From NCBI RefSeq assembly GCF_964355755.1, contig NC_092671.1:20550001-20614000 (forward strand): a stretch of 64,000 nucleotides of DNA. Direction: 5' to 3'. Made by a program: the position numbers and the translations under genes. Under the pieces are notes generated by a model that was not told the origin of the DNA, did not search any database, and was given only the letters and a program-made list of their open reading frames with translations. The DNA comes from Antedon mediterranea. Its lineage: Eukaryota; Echinodermata; Crinoidea; Comatulida; Antedonidae. Shown piece after piece: positions 34,568-45,683 of the stretch (position 1 is the stretch's first letter; each line of letters starts with the position of its first letter).

Positions 34568-34789
34568 CTTTCGTTTTTCTCTTTCTCTGTCCTTATCTGA
34601 ATCCTTTTCTTTATTTTCTTCATCTTTTATTTTTTCCTTTCCTCTATCTTTTTTTTCCTGTTCTTTGTGGTTTCCACCTCTTTCTCTTGATCTTTTTCTT
34701 TCTTTACTTGAACTTCTTTGTTTGTTAGCCTTTCTTTCTATGTTCTCTTTTCCAGAGCCACCTCGTTTCTCAGAGTTGTCATTTTGATC
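34568..34789 (-). CDS. TRAF3IP1: TRAF3IP1 exon, charged linker
   Basis: The exon is 222 nt in phase 0-0, with acceptor TTTAAATTTTAG and donor GTCTGC. It encodes 74 residues dominated by Lys, Glu, Arg and Asp, for example QRSSSKERKRSRERGG and DSDKDREREKRK. Vertebrate IFT54 has a long Lys/Glu/Arg/Asp-rich region after the CH-like domain, where basic residues contribute to microtubule association. The plus-strand open frame over the same bases is Ser/Phe/Leu-rich and is a shadow of this exon. Confidence 0.85.
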
Positions 34790-35499
34790 CTAAAATTTAA
34801 AAAAATAAGCAAATTATTGTAAAAGTTCAATCAAAGTACATGGAATGAATATAATTTCACACTTGTCAATTTAGAATGAAGATATATAAGAAATATAAAT
34901 TCTCAATAGCAACAACTTTTTTTAATTGAAGTATTATTATTATATTTTAGAATAAATCATCTCACATTGATCACATCATTGTTGGTGCACTACTCTATCA
35001 TTTTGTCAAGAAAGAGTTTGAATAACATGCAGTAAAAAGTGAACTTAAAGTTTTAATTGATATGAGGTCATGCAAATTAGAGTACACATACTATTACTAT
35101 ACTTCATAGCCACTACATACCAATAATATAGATAACCAAAGAATATATATCACAAGAATGAGTAATCCACGATTTTCCCTGTAACAGTAATATTGTCCAT
35201 GTGGTAGGGCGCCGCCATAAGTGAGGATGTATCTGGGATGTATACAACTTTTTGTGACGGTTTCACTAATCAAAGGCTGGACCACCGGTAGTATTTTCAT
35301 GATAAAAAATGTTATCAACTACATGCCAACATCATGTTAAATACTATTTGGATATTTAATTGTTCGTTTTATGGAATTTATTTAGTAAAAACTGCCGTAT
35401 AAACAGTTTGCTTTATCAACCGGGCGCTACGATAGCGTGACCGGGCGTGTTGGTGTTTACGCGTTTTCACGAAGGATAGTTTAATAATATTCCTATATT
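34790..35499. other. TRAF3IP1 intron sequence
   Basis: Nothing recognisable apart from a CCGGGCGCTACGATAGCG motif near 35420, which recurs in related form at about 36735. Confidence 0.4.
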
Positions 35500-35523
35500 T
35501 AACTTGTTTCTGGTAAAACAAAT

Positions 35524-36665
35524 AAATGTTAAAATGGACCTGAAATGGATTTTCGATTTTTTTCATTTTAGAATGATGTTTTGGGGGCTATTAGGTGTTG
35601 CTAGAATGTATATTGTTACAAAATATAAATTGGCCCTTTTGGGGAAAGCCCCATTTGAAAATAAAAAAAATTCGCAGGTGACGTCACTTTGCGAATATAT
35701 TCCTATCCCTCCAATGAACAATTTGCAGTTTTTTGGCTATAACTCTTGAAATCTATGGAGTATTTTTTTTTTTTTTGCAGAAACGTATTTAGAATTTTTT
35801 TAGATAAAATTATTACCGTATAAACGGTTATTCATCGAGTAAATGACGATTTAAAATCTTAAAATCAATGGTTTTTTTCTGGCAATACCGAAGTTGGCCT
35901 GGCAACGTTGTCCGGGATACAGCTCCGTGCGCAATGATGCGTATCAATATTTTCCGTTCGTGTATTTTGTATATCGTTCGTAATTTATACTGCTAAAATG
36001 TGTTCGTTTCTTTAGTTTTTAGTTTAGCAGAATTAAATTAGTAATATGAGATGATAATTTATTTGTCACGAATCAGGCAGTTCGAAAACGAATTTTATTC
36101 ATATTTTACTTTGGCTTGACAATGAGCGCAGCAAGTTGTTGATATCGCTTTGGTCCTTGGATGCACATGAAACGGAGCCTCGCCGCATGATGTGGGTGGT
36201 GGATCGACTCGACTCCGCGCGCTGGATTGGGGGCCTAGGCCTAGTAAAGGTTTGGGAGGTAGGCCTTCTAAATTCGAGTTTTAGAACAAACGAAGTACAT
36301 TTTAGGGACCTATATTTCAACAACATTAGATATTGAATAAATTAGTATTAGTGTCAACGCTTCGCGTATCTTTCCAGGCCGTCGATCATTCACTGACTAT
36401 CGGGCGGCATACACGCTCTCGATCATCGTGTGTATATGTGACGTCGTGAATATAGAGGCTTCCGACGGCCGTTGAAATAGAATATTGCAATGGCGTGAGT
36501 AATTTTCGCTAATTTACCATGGTATCTTAAAATTTCGTTTTTACTCAAAATACTATACATTTTGTTTTTATTTGTATGGGTTTGTGTTAATTTGATACAT
36601 TTAAATAACATGTGTGAATTTCTTGAAAATCGAAATTCCATTTCAGGTCCATTTTAATGACATTT
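35524..36665. repeat. Region bounded by 40-bp inverted repeats
   Basis: The left arm at about 35528-35562 contains AAAATGGACCTGAAATGGA and TTTCGATTTTT. The right arm at about 36625-36663 contains the same text inverted. The 1.1 kb between is locally GC-rich (36120-36460) and has no credible ORF. It could be a non-autonomous transposon with internal termini or a pair of opposed repeats. Flanking duplications are not clear. Confidence 0.55.
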
Positions 36666-37228
36666 AACATTTTGTCCTATTAATAACATGTATTTTATAC
36701 TAATTTATATCATAAAAGCAATACTTAATTTACCGGGCGTAGAGTAGTACACGGCAATGGTAAAGAATAGGCCGTGCTGAGTAACGATTCGTTGATTTTT
36801 GATGTTGCTGTGTTAGGCCTTTTTTGTGAACTAACTTAGCATGTTAGTAAATAATTGTCTGTAAAAGTGAATGTACACTAGTTTGTTAATAAATATGTAT
36901 TATAAAATAGTTTACAATTGCAAAAACTATTATCATAATTCTATTTAATGTGACATGTATAATATCTATTAAATCACGTCTTATTTAGTATGTATACATC
37001 CGCCCTTATGAGGGCGGGCATCACTCACTGGCGCTCTCGGTTACAAATTTCTCATGCAAAAATAGCGGAATACTCATTCTTGTGATATATATTCTTTGAG
37101 ATAACCTATAGAACCATGAGCTATAGAATCAAATTGCATGCGACTTAAAATGCCAATTTTTTAAGGAATTAGGCTTGAAACTGAAGCATAATAAAAATTG
37201 CGACAGTGAATTGATTCATAATGCATAC

Positions 37229-37351
37229 TTTATTGTCTCTCAAACTTTTGTCTGCACTTGGTTTTCCCTCTTTCTCCTCTTTCTTTGGTAATTTACTTGA
37301 CTTTAGTGTTTCACCATTTAGTACTTTCTTCACAGCTTCACTGCTATCTAA
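37229..37351 (-). CDS. TRAF3IP1: TRAF3IP1 exon, end of CH-like domain and start of linker
   Basis: The exon is 123 nt in phase 0-0, with acceptor TTTTATATACAG and donor GTATGC. It encodes LDSSEAVKKVLNGETLKSS followed by KLPKKEEKEGKPSADKS. The SSEAVKKVLNGE part corresponds to the SSDEAVRRVLAGE-type end of the IFT54 N-terminal domain, after which the Lys/Glu-rich linker begins. Confidence 0.88.
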
Positions 37352-38276
37352 CTGTATATAAAAAAAAAACATTCCAAGTTAGTAAACTATCTGAAAACAA
37401 AGCAAGAACAAAATTATTCTTCCTCTGTGGAAACCCATTACAACTAATTACAATTAATTAAATCAGGCTTTGAATAGGTTATTTTGTAGTTTTAAAAAAA
37501 TAATGAAAGGCCAAATTGTTATCGGTAACCATTACCGTACAGAAAGAAAATACTGCAACTTTTCCTACGAGCTGCCTTTGTATATATAGTAGAACAGGAT
37601 ATATTGTTTTATGTTGCAATAGGCCAAGCCTAGACATCGGTGTATTTATAATTTGCTAACCCAAGGTAGGATTAAAAAATTTACAGCGTGGGCCTATACC
37701 AGCAAAACAAGGATAGATTGATATCGTCTCGTAGGCATACATCCGTCTAAATTAGGCTAACCGGTGCATAGTGCTGCTACAAAATTTGAAGTCTCCAAGC
37801 CTAGGTAGGGTTAGCGAACAGTACATTGTTAAATTGCATTGTACATGCTTCTAAAGGTTTATTTATTCTAGGAGTAAAAAAAAAATTATACCATGTATCA
37901 AATCACAATGGTTAGGCCAAAAAAAGAAAAATTATTGTGTTGGCCACGCCCGACCGACCCTAAAGTGACGAAAATGAAGGTCAGCCTTTTTTTTTTGTGA
38001 GCCAAACGGCAATTGTAAAACCAAATAGTGAAAATATATTGTCTTATTCGCCAAATTGGCGAATTTATTTCACCTCCGCCGTGTAAAAAAGAAGTGTGCA
38101 ACCAACCGTGACTCAATCATGTGATAACCGGAATATGTGATTATCAATTTTGGGGGGATCGAAGTTTTAACTAAATAAACGCTTTGATTACACAGTGGTT
38201 GAGACACGTTTTTAATAGTTATTACATTTTTTAACATCCTCTTAATTAATCAAAGTAATCAATAATCAATTATTAC
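37352..38276. other. TRAF3IP1 intron sequence
   Basis: A short intron of 0.9 kb without recognised repeats. A run of T at about 37987-37996 is the only notable tract. Confidence 0.45.
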
Positions 38277-38389
38277 CTTCTCAATAATACATTTTGCCAT
38301 CGCTATCAGCATTTCATTGGTCTTGTCAGGCTCATGACCTGCAACAATCTTAGATGTCTTCACTGTAAGTTGTTTGCCACTAACCATAC
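38277..38389 (-). CDS. TRAF3IP1: TRAF3IP1 exon, CH-like domain core
   Basis: The exon is 113 nt, with acceptor AATAATTACAG and donor GTAATA. Its first two bases complete the Ser codon split with the preceding exon. It encodes MVSGKQLTVKTSKIVAGHE, then PDKTNEMLIAMAKCIIEK. The KIVAGHEPDKTNEML stretch is the diagnostic signature: vertebrate IFT54 has RIVAGHEPERTNELL at this place. This is the strongest evidence for the identity of the gene. Confidence 0.93.
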
Positions 38390-38919
38390 CTGTAATTATT
38401 GTTGTATGGAAATAAGTAATGTGATTGTGTCATTGGTCATTCTATGAAATATATGCTAGTTTTTTACATAGTTTGCATTGTAAGAGAGTCAATTGCTTGG
38501 TTGTTTTATTGTGCCAAGCAAAACATTACAAATTTCCATTTTAAAGTGGACCAATACAATTTCTTGAATCTTGAATCTTGATCATTTGATATCATTAATA
38601 AACAGTATGTCTGCTTTGAAACTGCAATCTGGCTTTTTCAATATCGGTTTTTAGTCCAAGTCAAAAATCACTCTCAGTCTCACTGGGGTATCTTGTACCT
38701 TAATAAAACTTACACTGAAGGTTCAGAATATATTGTAAAGATCATTTCTTGAAGTTGCGTCGTTCAAAATTTGGGATTTAACATTAGATTTTATACCCAA
38801 CCACCAAGCATGAGACGTCATAAGCACCCTTTGAAAAATACATTGACAAAGCTATAAAACCTACAGTAAAATAATAACTGTTTATACAATAATTTAAGTA
38901 TCTACATAAAATTATAAAT

Positions 38920-39725
38920 TATGGTTAATTCTGACATAGGCGAGCACAATGCAAAAACTTCGGTATAAATCTCCGCCTTATCTATCTCAGATGTACCGCA
39001 AAAAGTAGATTTGATAACATTAGTTTTCAGTTCGATGCTATTGTGCCATATTTCTATCTTAGGAAGATATTATAAAGGGTTTTATAAGAAATTTTCTGAT
39101 TTCAATCGGTAAATTTTAACTCTACGTTCGGTAGAATAGAAGTAATTTCCGGGTTCACGGAAGGTGTTGGTTTCAACTAAGTTGGCTGTTGATGCTTGGT
39201 GGCGATAGCCATTTTGTTTTTTGTGTTTATTTTCGGACCGAGCGTGTGAAGGTATAGTAGTACATAAAGATCAAATTAAATACTGTACATTCATGAAACA
39301 TAGGAGTAAATTGTGGGAAATAATTATATAAAATTACATTACATCGAGAGAATTGATGATAACAGCTTTTGTTTTGAAATCGAATGAAACCCGTGATAGC
39401 CGAGTTGTTATCTGTGTCCCGTCAGGACCACTGTGTCGCGGAATAATGTATTAATTATACCAATTAGGATGGTATTTATTTGAATAAACGCCTGGAACAC
39501 CTCCCCAATAAAACATCAATTAAAATAATTATCTTGCTACTCACCCCCCCCCCCCCCCACCACCCCAAATACATCTAATATACGCCCATCCACATTTATA
39601 CACACAATATTGCATTATATTTATAACACAATTATACAATTTTTAGTAGATTTCTTTGGACTGTTATCTACAATTTACCAAGCATTTGATATTCTTTTTT
39701 ACCACTTTTCATATCTACAATAAAC
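38920..39725 (-). repeat. Dispersed repeat family A/B/C, copy C (inverted)
   Basis: It reads as the inverse of copies A and B, from TAATTCTGACATAGGCGAG through TTTCTATCTTAGGAAGATAT and GGTTTCAACTAAGTTGG to ACCACTTTTCATATCTAC. It contains 15 C at 39544-39558. Part of the interior differs, so it is a diverged subfamily. Confidence 0.72.
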
Positions 39726-39753
39726 ACTATACACCTAAAACACTACTAGATTT

Positions 39754-39774
39754 AATTCGTCACTATGACGAATT
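39754..39774. repeat. Perfect 9-bp-stem hairpin
   Basis: AATTCGTCA-CTA-TGACGAATT, preceded by ACTAGATTT and followed by ATAGGTTATATGCAT. A degenerate relative lies at about 10586-10626. It probably marks the border of a dispersed repeat. Confidence 0.6.
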
Positions 39775-39897
39775 ATAGGTTATATGCATTGATTTAAATA
39801 AAGATAATTGATTGATTTAAGATATTTTGATTGATTGATTTTCTCAGAATCTTTAGTTATTTATAATATATGATAGGATCTTGCTAACGCAAATACA

Positions 39898-41217
39898 ATA
39901 GCCGGTATCATAATCCGATCAAAGATCCTTCTGCGTATATAATGTCATAAACCACATTTTGTGTTTTTAAATAAATTTCATTATAAATCATCTGTATAAT
40001 CTATACACTAAGAAATACAATTGAACAAACAATACGGATAATAAAAAAAAATCTTATTTTGTTTCGTTTCCCAAGGTGAGACTCGAACTCGGTACCTTAA
40101 ATGCTATAGACACGAGCAAAGACCACCGAGCCATACACAACTGACTAAAAAATATGGAAATATTCCTCCGTGTATTTACTATGCAGTAACCACTTTGGTG
40201 CAGATAGATTATTACATACCGCAATGAATTATAATGTTTTACTATGATGACATCTTTAAAGATTTTTAAAAATGATGCACTGTCAAACTATATACTTTTA
40301 ACTTTAATATATGAACTTCTTAAGGAAGAAAGTTAATGTTAAGTTTGTTATTTCGGCCTAAGAAAATTGTATAATTTGTTTGATTGTCGAAATTAATTTT
40401 TGTAAATTTAATATGCCATTAATGATGACTTAATCAACTTTTGTTCTCTTAATTTCATAATAAATCATACATATGATACATACACTTCAAAAAAATGAAA
40501 TAAAAAATCTGTGTTCCCGAGCATTCTAACGATATATATTAATTTTAAAATTTAGCATATTTTCACCATTTTGTTAACTTACACGTGCGTAGCCTGTCAC
40601 TTTTGACGTACTCGTATAACGCTGTTTGGCGTTGAAAAGTTAATACAATATGATGATATTGTTAAAGAAAGGTTATACAACAGTAATCGGACAAAAACAG
40701 TGCGTAATAACGTTTGACGCGCAGTGCGCGTGCAAAAATCTGCGCACTTATGGCAATTTTTAAACGCTTAAAATTGCCTGAAACGTACTCTAATTTCATC
40801 GAAAATAAATTCTGACAATTTTGAACATTTTAAGCGCGCGTACGCATGAGTTATATGCGCTACGCACGTAATTGTATTGCCATATGATGAAATATGACCT
40901 AAAATTTATGAGTATCAAATTTTGTTTAAAAGTGATTCATGCTTGTGAAGATATGATTACAAACGTGATTTCGTTAAATCGCGCGTAGACCGCGTAATGT
41001 TTGATTGCGCACAGTGAAAACATAACCACATCGATTCCTGGCCATAAGGAATATACTCTGAAAAATTGACTTAGTTAGATGAAACTGATATCAAGATAAT
41101 TGACGGACAAATAGTGCTAAGGAAAGAATAAATAAATAAATAAATAAATAAAGAAATAAATAAAGATTCTGACAGAATCAAGAGGTTATATGCATATCAT
41201 GCATATAACCTAATTAA
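39898..41217. repeat. Dispersed repeat family D, copy 2 (uninterrupted)
   Basis: Begins GCCGGTATCATAATCCGATC and ends after GACAGAATCAAGAGG in the palindrome GGTTATATGCATA-TCA-TGCATATAACC (split here; 41191-41217). It contains a tRNA-like stretch on the minus strand at about 40070-40135 (TGGCTCGGTGGTC and GAGTTCGAGTCTC) and an (AAAT)n run at 41132-41165. It shows the undisturbed state of the sequence into which the 3.8-kb array element was inserted in copy 1. Confidence 0.72.
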
Positions 41218-41278
41218 TCATCTAAGACACTTAGGTTAGTGAGTACGTTTAGTTTTACGAATATCAAAAGCATTTAAA

Positions 41279-41376
41279 TAATGGTAACCGACAGAAATTG
41301 TCCAGGCCAGAATGTCCTAAAACTGTTTACGTCCCGAGTCATTATCATTCCGAGAACCATCGTCTACACTTCCTAG
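41279..41376 (-). repeat. Hairpin-repeat unit, inverted copy without the hairpin
   Basis: The minus strand reads GGAAGTGTAGACGATGGTTC, TCGGAATGATAATGACTCGG and later TTTCTGTCGGTTACCATTAT, matching the unit at 28793-28852 and the split unit at 42082-44467. Confidence 0.7.
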
Positions 41377-41900
41377 TAGTTTACAATTTACAATACATTT
41401 AAATATAATAAAATACATACAGTAACATATAAAGAAACCTAAATAAAACCTAAAATATTTACAGATAACGTAAAATGTTTAAATTAAAAATACCCTCAGC
41501 CCTGTGCTGCATGCCGTGCACCATTTCAAATGAGTACAATACTGTATTCTTGCTCATGTTTCTACCTCAGGCTACCTCAGGCTCCTACCAAACATACATT
41601 GAGCACCTTTTTTTAACAAAAATTTGATCCAGGCTGGCTGTGATAGAATTTAGAAAGCCTTTTTTATTTTTTCTAAAAGCATGCGTCTCATAATTTCAGC
41701 CACACTTCGTCGCATTCGCGGTAAACAATTTACGACATTTTAAGTCAAATTTTCTTGTTAAATTCCCAATTTTGAACGAAGCAACATCAAGAAATGACAT
41801 CTTTACATTATATTTTTAGCCTACTGTGTAAATTTCATTACGGTAGAAGCTTATGCCCCAAACTTTAGAAACAAAATTTATTTTATATTCAATTACTTAC

Positions 41901-41949
41901 TTATGACATCTATGGCCTTCTGCAAAAATGCTACCTTACTGTCTTTATC
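41901..41949 (-). CDS. TRAF3IP1: TRAF3IP1 exon, CH-like domain
   Basis: The exon is 49 nt, with acceptor CTATTTTTAG and a consensus GTAAGT donor. It encodes DKDSKVAFLQKAIDVI plus one base, which joins the next exon to give Ser. Vertebrate IFT54 reads DKDAKISFLQKAIDVV here. It is the most N-terminal exon found; the preceding exon should end just before DKD. Confidence 0.9.
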
Positions 41950-42045
41950 CTAAAAATAGAGATTGAAAATAGATTAAAAGCTACAGGCATTTCAAATACA
42001 ATTTCTTAAAACAAATTAAAAATGTGTAACAGAAATTATAATTAA

Positions 42046-42093
42046 CTAGAGGATGAGCTCGCTTCGCTCGCTCCCCCTCTAGGAAGTGTAGAC
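42046..42093 (+). repeat. Hairpin repeat, copy 2 (left part)
   Basis: CTAGAGGATGAGC pairs with GCTCCCCCTCTAG around TCGCTTCGCTCG, and is followed by GAAGTGTAGAC, where a LINE interrupts it. The unit resumes at 44385 with ATGGTTCTCGGAATGATAAT and ends at 44467. Confidence 0.75.
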
Positions 42094-44384
42094 CTGGTAT
42101 TTGTAACAGTAATGACATCGTGCGCAACGTCAAGAGTGAACCTGGTCTAAGTACGAGTGACCATGTAGGCATATATTTAGACATTTCAGGACGGCTGGTC
42201 CGTCCTAAGCATGTCGACAGATTTTTTTATCAGTATAAAAAAGTCATTCATGATGATCTTTTTCAGACTTTGAATGCAGTCCCATGGGATTTGTGTTTTA
42301 ACCAGCCTAACATTGACTTAACTTGGTCGTATTTTAAAGACCTGTTTCTCGCAGCCATTGACGATTGTGTACCTAAGGTGAAAAGTAGATCTCGTAATGT
42401 ACCAATTTGGATAACTAGTGAACTCATTCAGTTGTCACGTAAAAAGAGGCGATTATTTAGGGCTGGTAAACGACATCCAAACAATGTACATAAATGGGAC
42501 AAGTACAAAAAACTTAGAAATAATTTGCGGACACTTACGAGAAAATCACACTTTGAATACTTGCACAACCTAAGCATTGGATGTAAGAGAAACCCCAAAC
42601 GATTTTGGTAATATGTAAAAAAGAAACGCAAATCAACTTCTGAAACTAACTTTACTCATAACGGTAATGTTATTAATTCAAATGTTGAAGTTGCAAATGC
42701 TTTTGCTAACTTCTTTCATTCTAATTTTACCAAAGACAACGACAGTTTTAGTCTAAACAATGAAACGGCTAATTGTCAGCATAATGATATTATTTCTTCA
42801 TCTCATATTTGTATTGATAATAACACAACTTTTAGAGCTCTGTTAATATCCTTAGATACAAATAAATCTCCTGGACCCGACGGGATTACTCCCAAAATGT
42901 TAAGTATGGCTGCACCGATCATTTCTCCTATCCTGTGTAGGATCTTTAAATTATCTCTTGATCAGGGTAGAGTTCCTTTGGATTGGAAGCTAGCCAATAT
43001 TCAAATCTGGTAACAGAAACGAAATATCGAATTATAGACCTATTTCACTTTGTTCAGTCGTGGGTAACGTACTTGAGTGCTTTGTGGCAGATTATCTCCT
43101 CCAACACTTGCAGCGTAATGGTTTTATTAGCCCTGTTCAACATGGATTTTATCCAGGCCGCTCATGTGTTACTCAAGCTACCTCTTTATACCATGAATGG
43201 GCTAAAACCCTTGATATTGCCAATCCTCCTGTTATTGATGCTATTTTTCTGGACTGGGAAAAGGCGTTTGATCGCGTCAGCCACTCTAAGCTTCTTCATA
43301 AACTCCATGATTTCGGAGTGTGTGGGCACATGCTAGGCTGGATAGATTCATTTCTTTCAGGTCGGCAGCAACATGTCCTCATTAATGGTCAGGTGTCCGA
43401 ATGGAATGATGTCAATTCCGGGGTTCCACAGGGCTCTGTTTTGGGCCCCATCCTATTTAATGCGTTTGTTTTTGACCTTCCAATGTCTGTCACCTCCAAA
43501 CTCAGGCAGTATGCTGACGATACAGTCATATTTCGGCCAATATGCTCTAATGTTGATGTAGTTTCTCTCCAAAATGATTTAAATCGCATAGATACCTTGG
43601 TATCCATTTCTCTTCTGATCTCTCTTGGTCCAAGCATGTTAATGCCGTCTCTACTAAATCGCTCCAAATTCTTGGGTTTATTAAACGCTTTGTGGCAGTA
43701 AATGACTGGAATATGCTGCCCATGTCTGGTTTCCACATCAAAAGCAGCACATTACTGCTGTTAATAAATCCCTTCGTCGAGTCACCAAGTTATGTGTGCC
43801 TGGTGGAATACGAGGAGCGATTACTTAGGTTAAAGTTGCCTTCGATTGACCAGAGATTAAAGTATCTCAGTATTATTTTTGTAGTTAAGTGTTTTTATGG
43901 TCATATTGATTTTGACATACACAATTATATTGATTTTAACCCTAGACACCCTGAAAAAGTTATTTTTTAATTCAAATTTGCAAGATTTGTCTAAAATTCT
44001 CGTTATTCAATCAGTTTCCACGTATTTGGCAAAATATCCATGACCCCATCAAAGACCGATTTTTATTTAGCTTCAGCCAATTTAAAAACTCTCTTCATTC
44101 AACTATTACTGAACTTTAAATTGTGCATTTCTTTGTGTAATTACAATTATTACTTATAATTGTTGATTGCTCAATTTGTTTATGTCAATATTTTGTAGTT
44201 TTCATATTTATGATCTTTTGATGTGTATTTTATATATTTTAAAGTTTATGTGTGTCTTCAATTTTTATGTGATTTATGTATGTGGTTTGGAGTATTGGAG
44301 AGCCACCATCCACACTTCGTTTGTTAATGTTGTTGTCTGTATACCTGGAAATTGAATAAATAAATAAATAAATAAATAAAAAAA
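42094..44384 (+). mobile_element. 5'-truncated LINE (CR1/jockey group) inserted in a hairpin repeat
   Basis: The left border follows GTAGAC and the right border precedes ATGGTTCTCGG. Intact copies of the target (28793 and the inverted 41376) read GTAGACGATGG, so the insertion replaced about one base and made no evident target duplication. The tail is (AATA)n at 44354-44380. The element starts inside the endonuclease domain. Confidence 0.85.
42098..43970 (+). pseudogene. LINE ORF2 relic: endonuclease end and reverse transcriptase
   Basis: The first frame has STSDHVGIYLDI (endonuclease SDH motif), VPIWITSELIQLSRKKRRLF and ends RFW before a premature TAA at 42609. The same frame resumes with NKSPGPDGITPKML and stops near 43012. 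A shift leads to SNYRPISLCSVVGNVLE, HGFYPGRSCVTQ, motif A FLDWEKAFDRVSH, motif B GVPQGSVLGPILF and motif C QYADDT. After LNRIDTL, roughly a hundred residues are missing and GIHFSSDLSWSKHVNA follows directly, so there is an internal deletion. Further shifts lead to RLLRLKLPSIDQRLKYLS. It is not functional. Confidence 0.88.
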
Positions 44385-44467
44385 ATGGTTCTCGGAATGA
44401 TAATGACTCGGGTAAAAAGGTTTTAGAAGGACGTTCTCCTTGTACGTTTTCTGTCGGTTACCATTAT
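44385..44467 (+). repeat. Hairpin repeat, copy 2 (right part)
   Basis: Continues the unit broken at 42093: GGTTCTCGGAATGATAATG, ACTCGGG, then TTTTCTGTCGGTTACCATTA. An inverted GAAGGACGTTCTCC lies near 44428. Confidence 0.75.
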
Positions 44468-45056
44468 GAATCAATCAATCAAAATCTTTATTTATTCAGG
44501 AAATTATAACATTTATACAAAAACATTAAAAGAAAGAATTTATAAAATAATACAGCATTAGGCTACCTGTTTTAAATATGTTTGCAATTTCTTTCTTGAA
44601 TACGTTCAGAGATTGTGGCATCTTGATATAAATATTATGTTTATTCAAGTTATAACCCCCCCCCCCCCCCCCCGCCCTATAACAAATAGTACGTTTTTTA
44701 TAGTCAGTGCGAGGTTTCGGAACATAGAGGTTTGTATCTTTATGCCTAAAGTTATATTTGAAATTATTTTGTTTAACCAGATTTGATAGATATGTGGGTG
44801 CACGCCCGTCATAAATTTATAAATTAACATGCAACATTCATACTCATCTTTAGTTGAGAGGGTAAGCCAATTTACTCGCTGAAGTGCATCTTTACTTGGT
44901 GTGTCCCAAGATAGGCCAAATATGATTCGGGCTGTTCTATTTTGTACAGTTTTTACTCTTTTTAGAAAGCTCGAGCCACAATTACCACAGATTACACTAC
45001 AATAAGTTAGATGTGGAATAATAATAGAATTTGCAATATTTTGAAAAATGTATCTA
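44468..45056 (-). pseudogene. 3' end of another LINE (reverse transcriptase C-terminus)
   Basis: The minus strand reads IFQNIANSIIIPHLTYCSVI, then FLKRVKTVQNRTARIIFG, DALQRVNWLTLSTKDEYE and LIYKFMTGVHPHI, the usual C-terminal region of CR1/jockey-type ORF2. It ends in ATAAATAAAGATTTTGATTG followed by ATTGATT repeats. A run of 18 C on the plus strand (44656-44673) lies in it. It is cut at 45056 by MITE copy 2 and abuts the hairpin repeat at its 3' end. Confidence 0.8.
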
Positions 45057-45683
45057 CCGTATGTTTCGGTGTATAAGTCGCACCTGTGTATAAGACGCAC
45101 CCCCTAACTGAGAGTAAAATATCGGTATTTTTTATATCGTCGATGTATAAGACGCACTTTATATTTCATCAAAACAATGTTTTTTTTTAAATAGTAATCA
45201 ATATTATTGTAATAATATATTGTTATATCTACAACGGAGTCCTTTATTTAGGGTTTTTCTTACCTAGGCTCGGCCGCGACCAACCTCAACAAGTTCTTTC
45301 TAACTTATTATGTTATTCATGAGTTTCGTACCCGCAACATCGAGTGCATGAGCGTGTGTGTAACACGCACGTGTATGGGCTAGCCTCGCTCGATCATTTC
45401 GAGAGGGCGCACGTTTTCATGGACAATCGTATTCGATTAGTATCTATGTATCCGAGAAGTGTATACGCTAGGTCCATGCTATAATCAACTAGAGAAAATA
45501 CTAGTCGAATACCATAGACCATGTGGCCGCCAATGATAGGTAGCCTATGATAGGCCTAGGCTAGCCAACAAGGTGAAGATATGTACAATCTGTTGTGTGT
45601 GGTGTGAGGCATAACGTTCGGTGTATAAGACGCACCCTTAATTTAGAGGTCAAATTTGCGTGTCAAAAGTGCGACTTATACGG
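45057..45683. mobile_element. GTATAAGTCGCAC MITE, copy 2
   Basis: The left terminus is CCGTATGTTTCGGTGTATAA and the right terminus GTGCGACTTATACGG, with about 10 bp of the inverted repeat deleted. It shares the interior with copies 1 and 3 but lacks part of it. CCTTTATTTAGGG at 45241 is the site occupied by a Helitron in copy 1. Confidence 0.85.

Larger units (their letters stand above)
5068..41949 (-). other. TRAF3IP1: TRAF3IP1 / IFT54 gene span (partial, six exons)
   Basis: Six minus-strand exons form one continuous reading frame. The joined protein begins DKDSKVAFLQKAIDVI, continues SMVSGKQLTVKTSKIVAGHE, then a highly charged Lys/Glu/Arg/Asp linker, and ends near MPRPSSAKGKRSRP. Order and motifs match TRAF3IP1 (MIP-T3, IFT54). 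That protein's N-terminal CH-like domain binds tubulin and its C-terminal coiled coil binds IFT20 within the IFT-B complex, which carries cargo along cilia. The exons encoding roughly the first 60-65 residues should lie above 41949, possibly beyond the window. The C-terminal coiled-coil exons should lie below 5068. Introns measure about 3.5, 0.9, 2.4, 8.0 and 21.3 kb and hold most of the transposons. Further small exons inside the largest intron cannot be excluded. Confidence 0.88.

Noticed and set aside
34518-34787. Plus-strand open frame rich in Ser, Phe and Leu
   Set aside because: It is the complement of the charged TRAF3IP1 exon at 34568-34789; codons for Lys/Glu/Arg on one strand give Ser/Phe/Leu on the other.
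40070-40135. tRNA gene on the minus strand
   Set aside because: A and B box-like text is present, but the anticodon arm and acceptor stem do not fold; it belongs to repeat family D.
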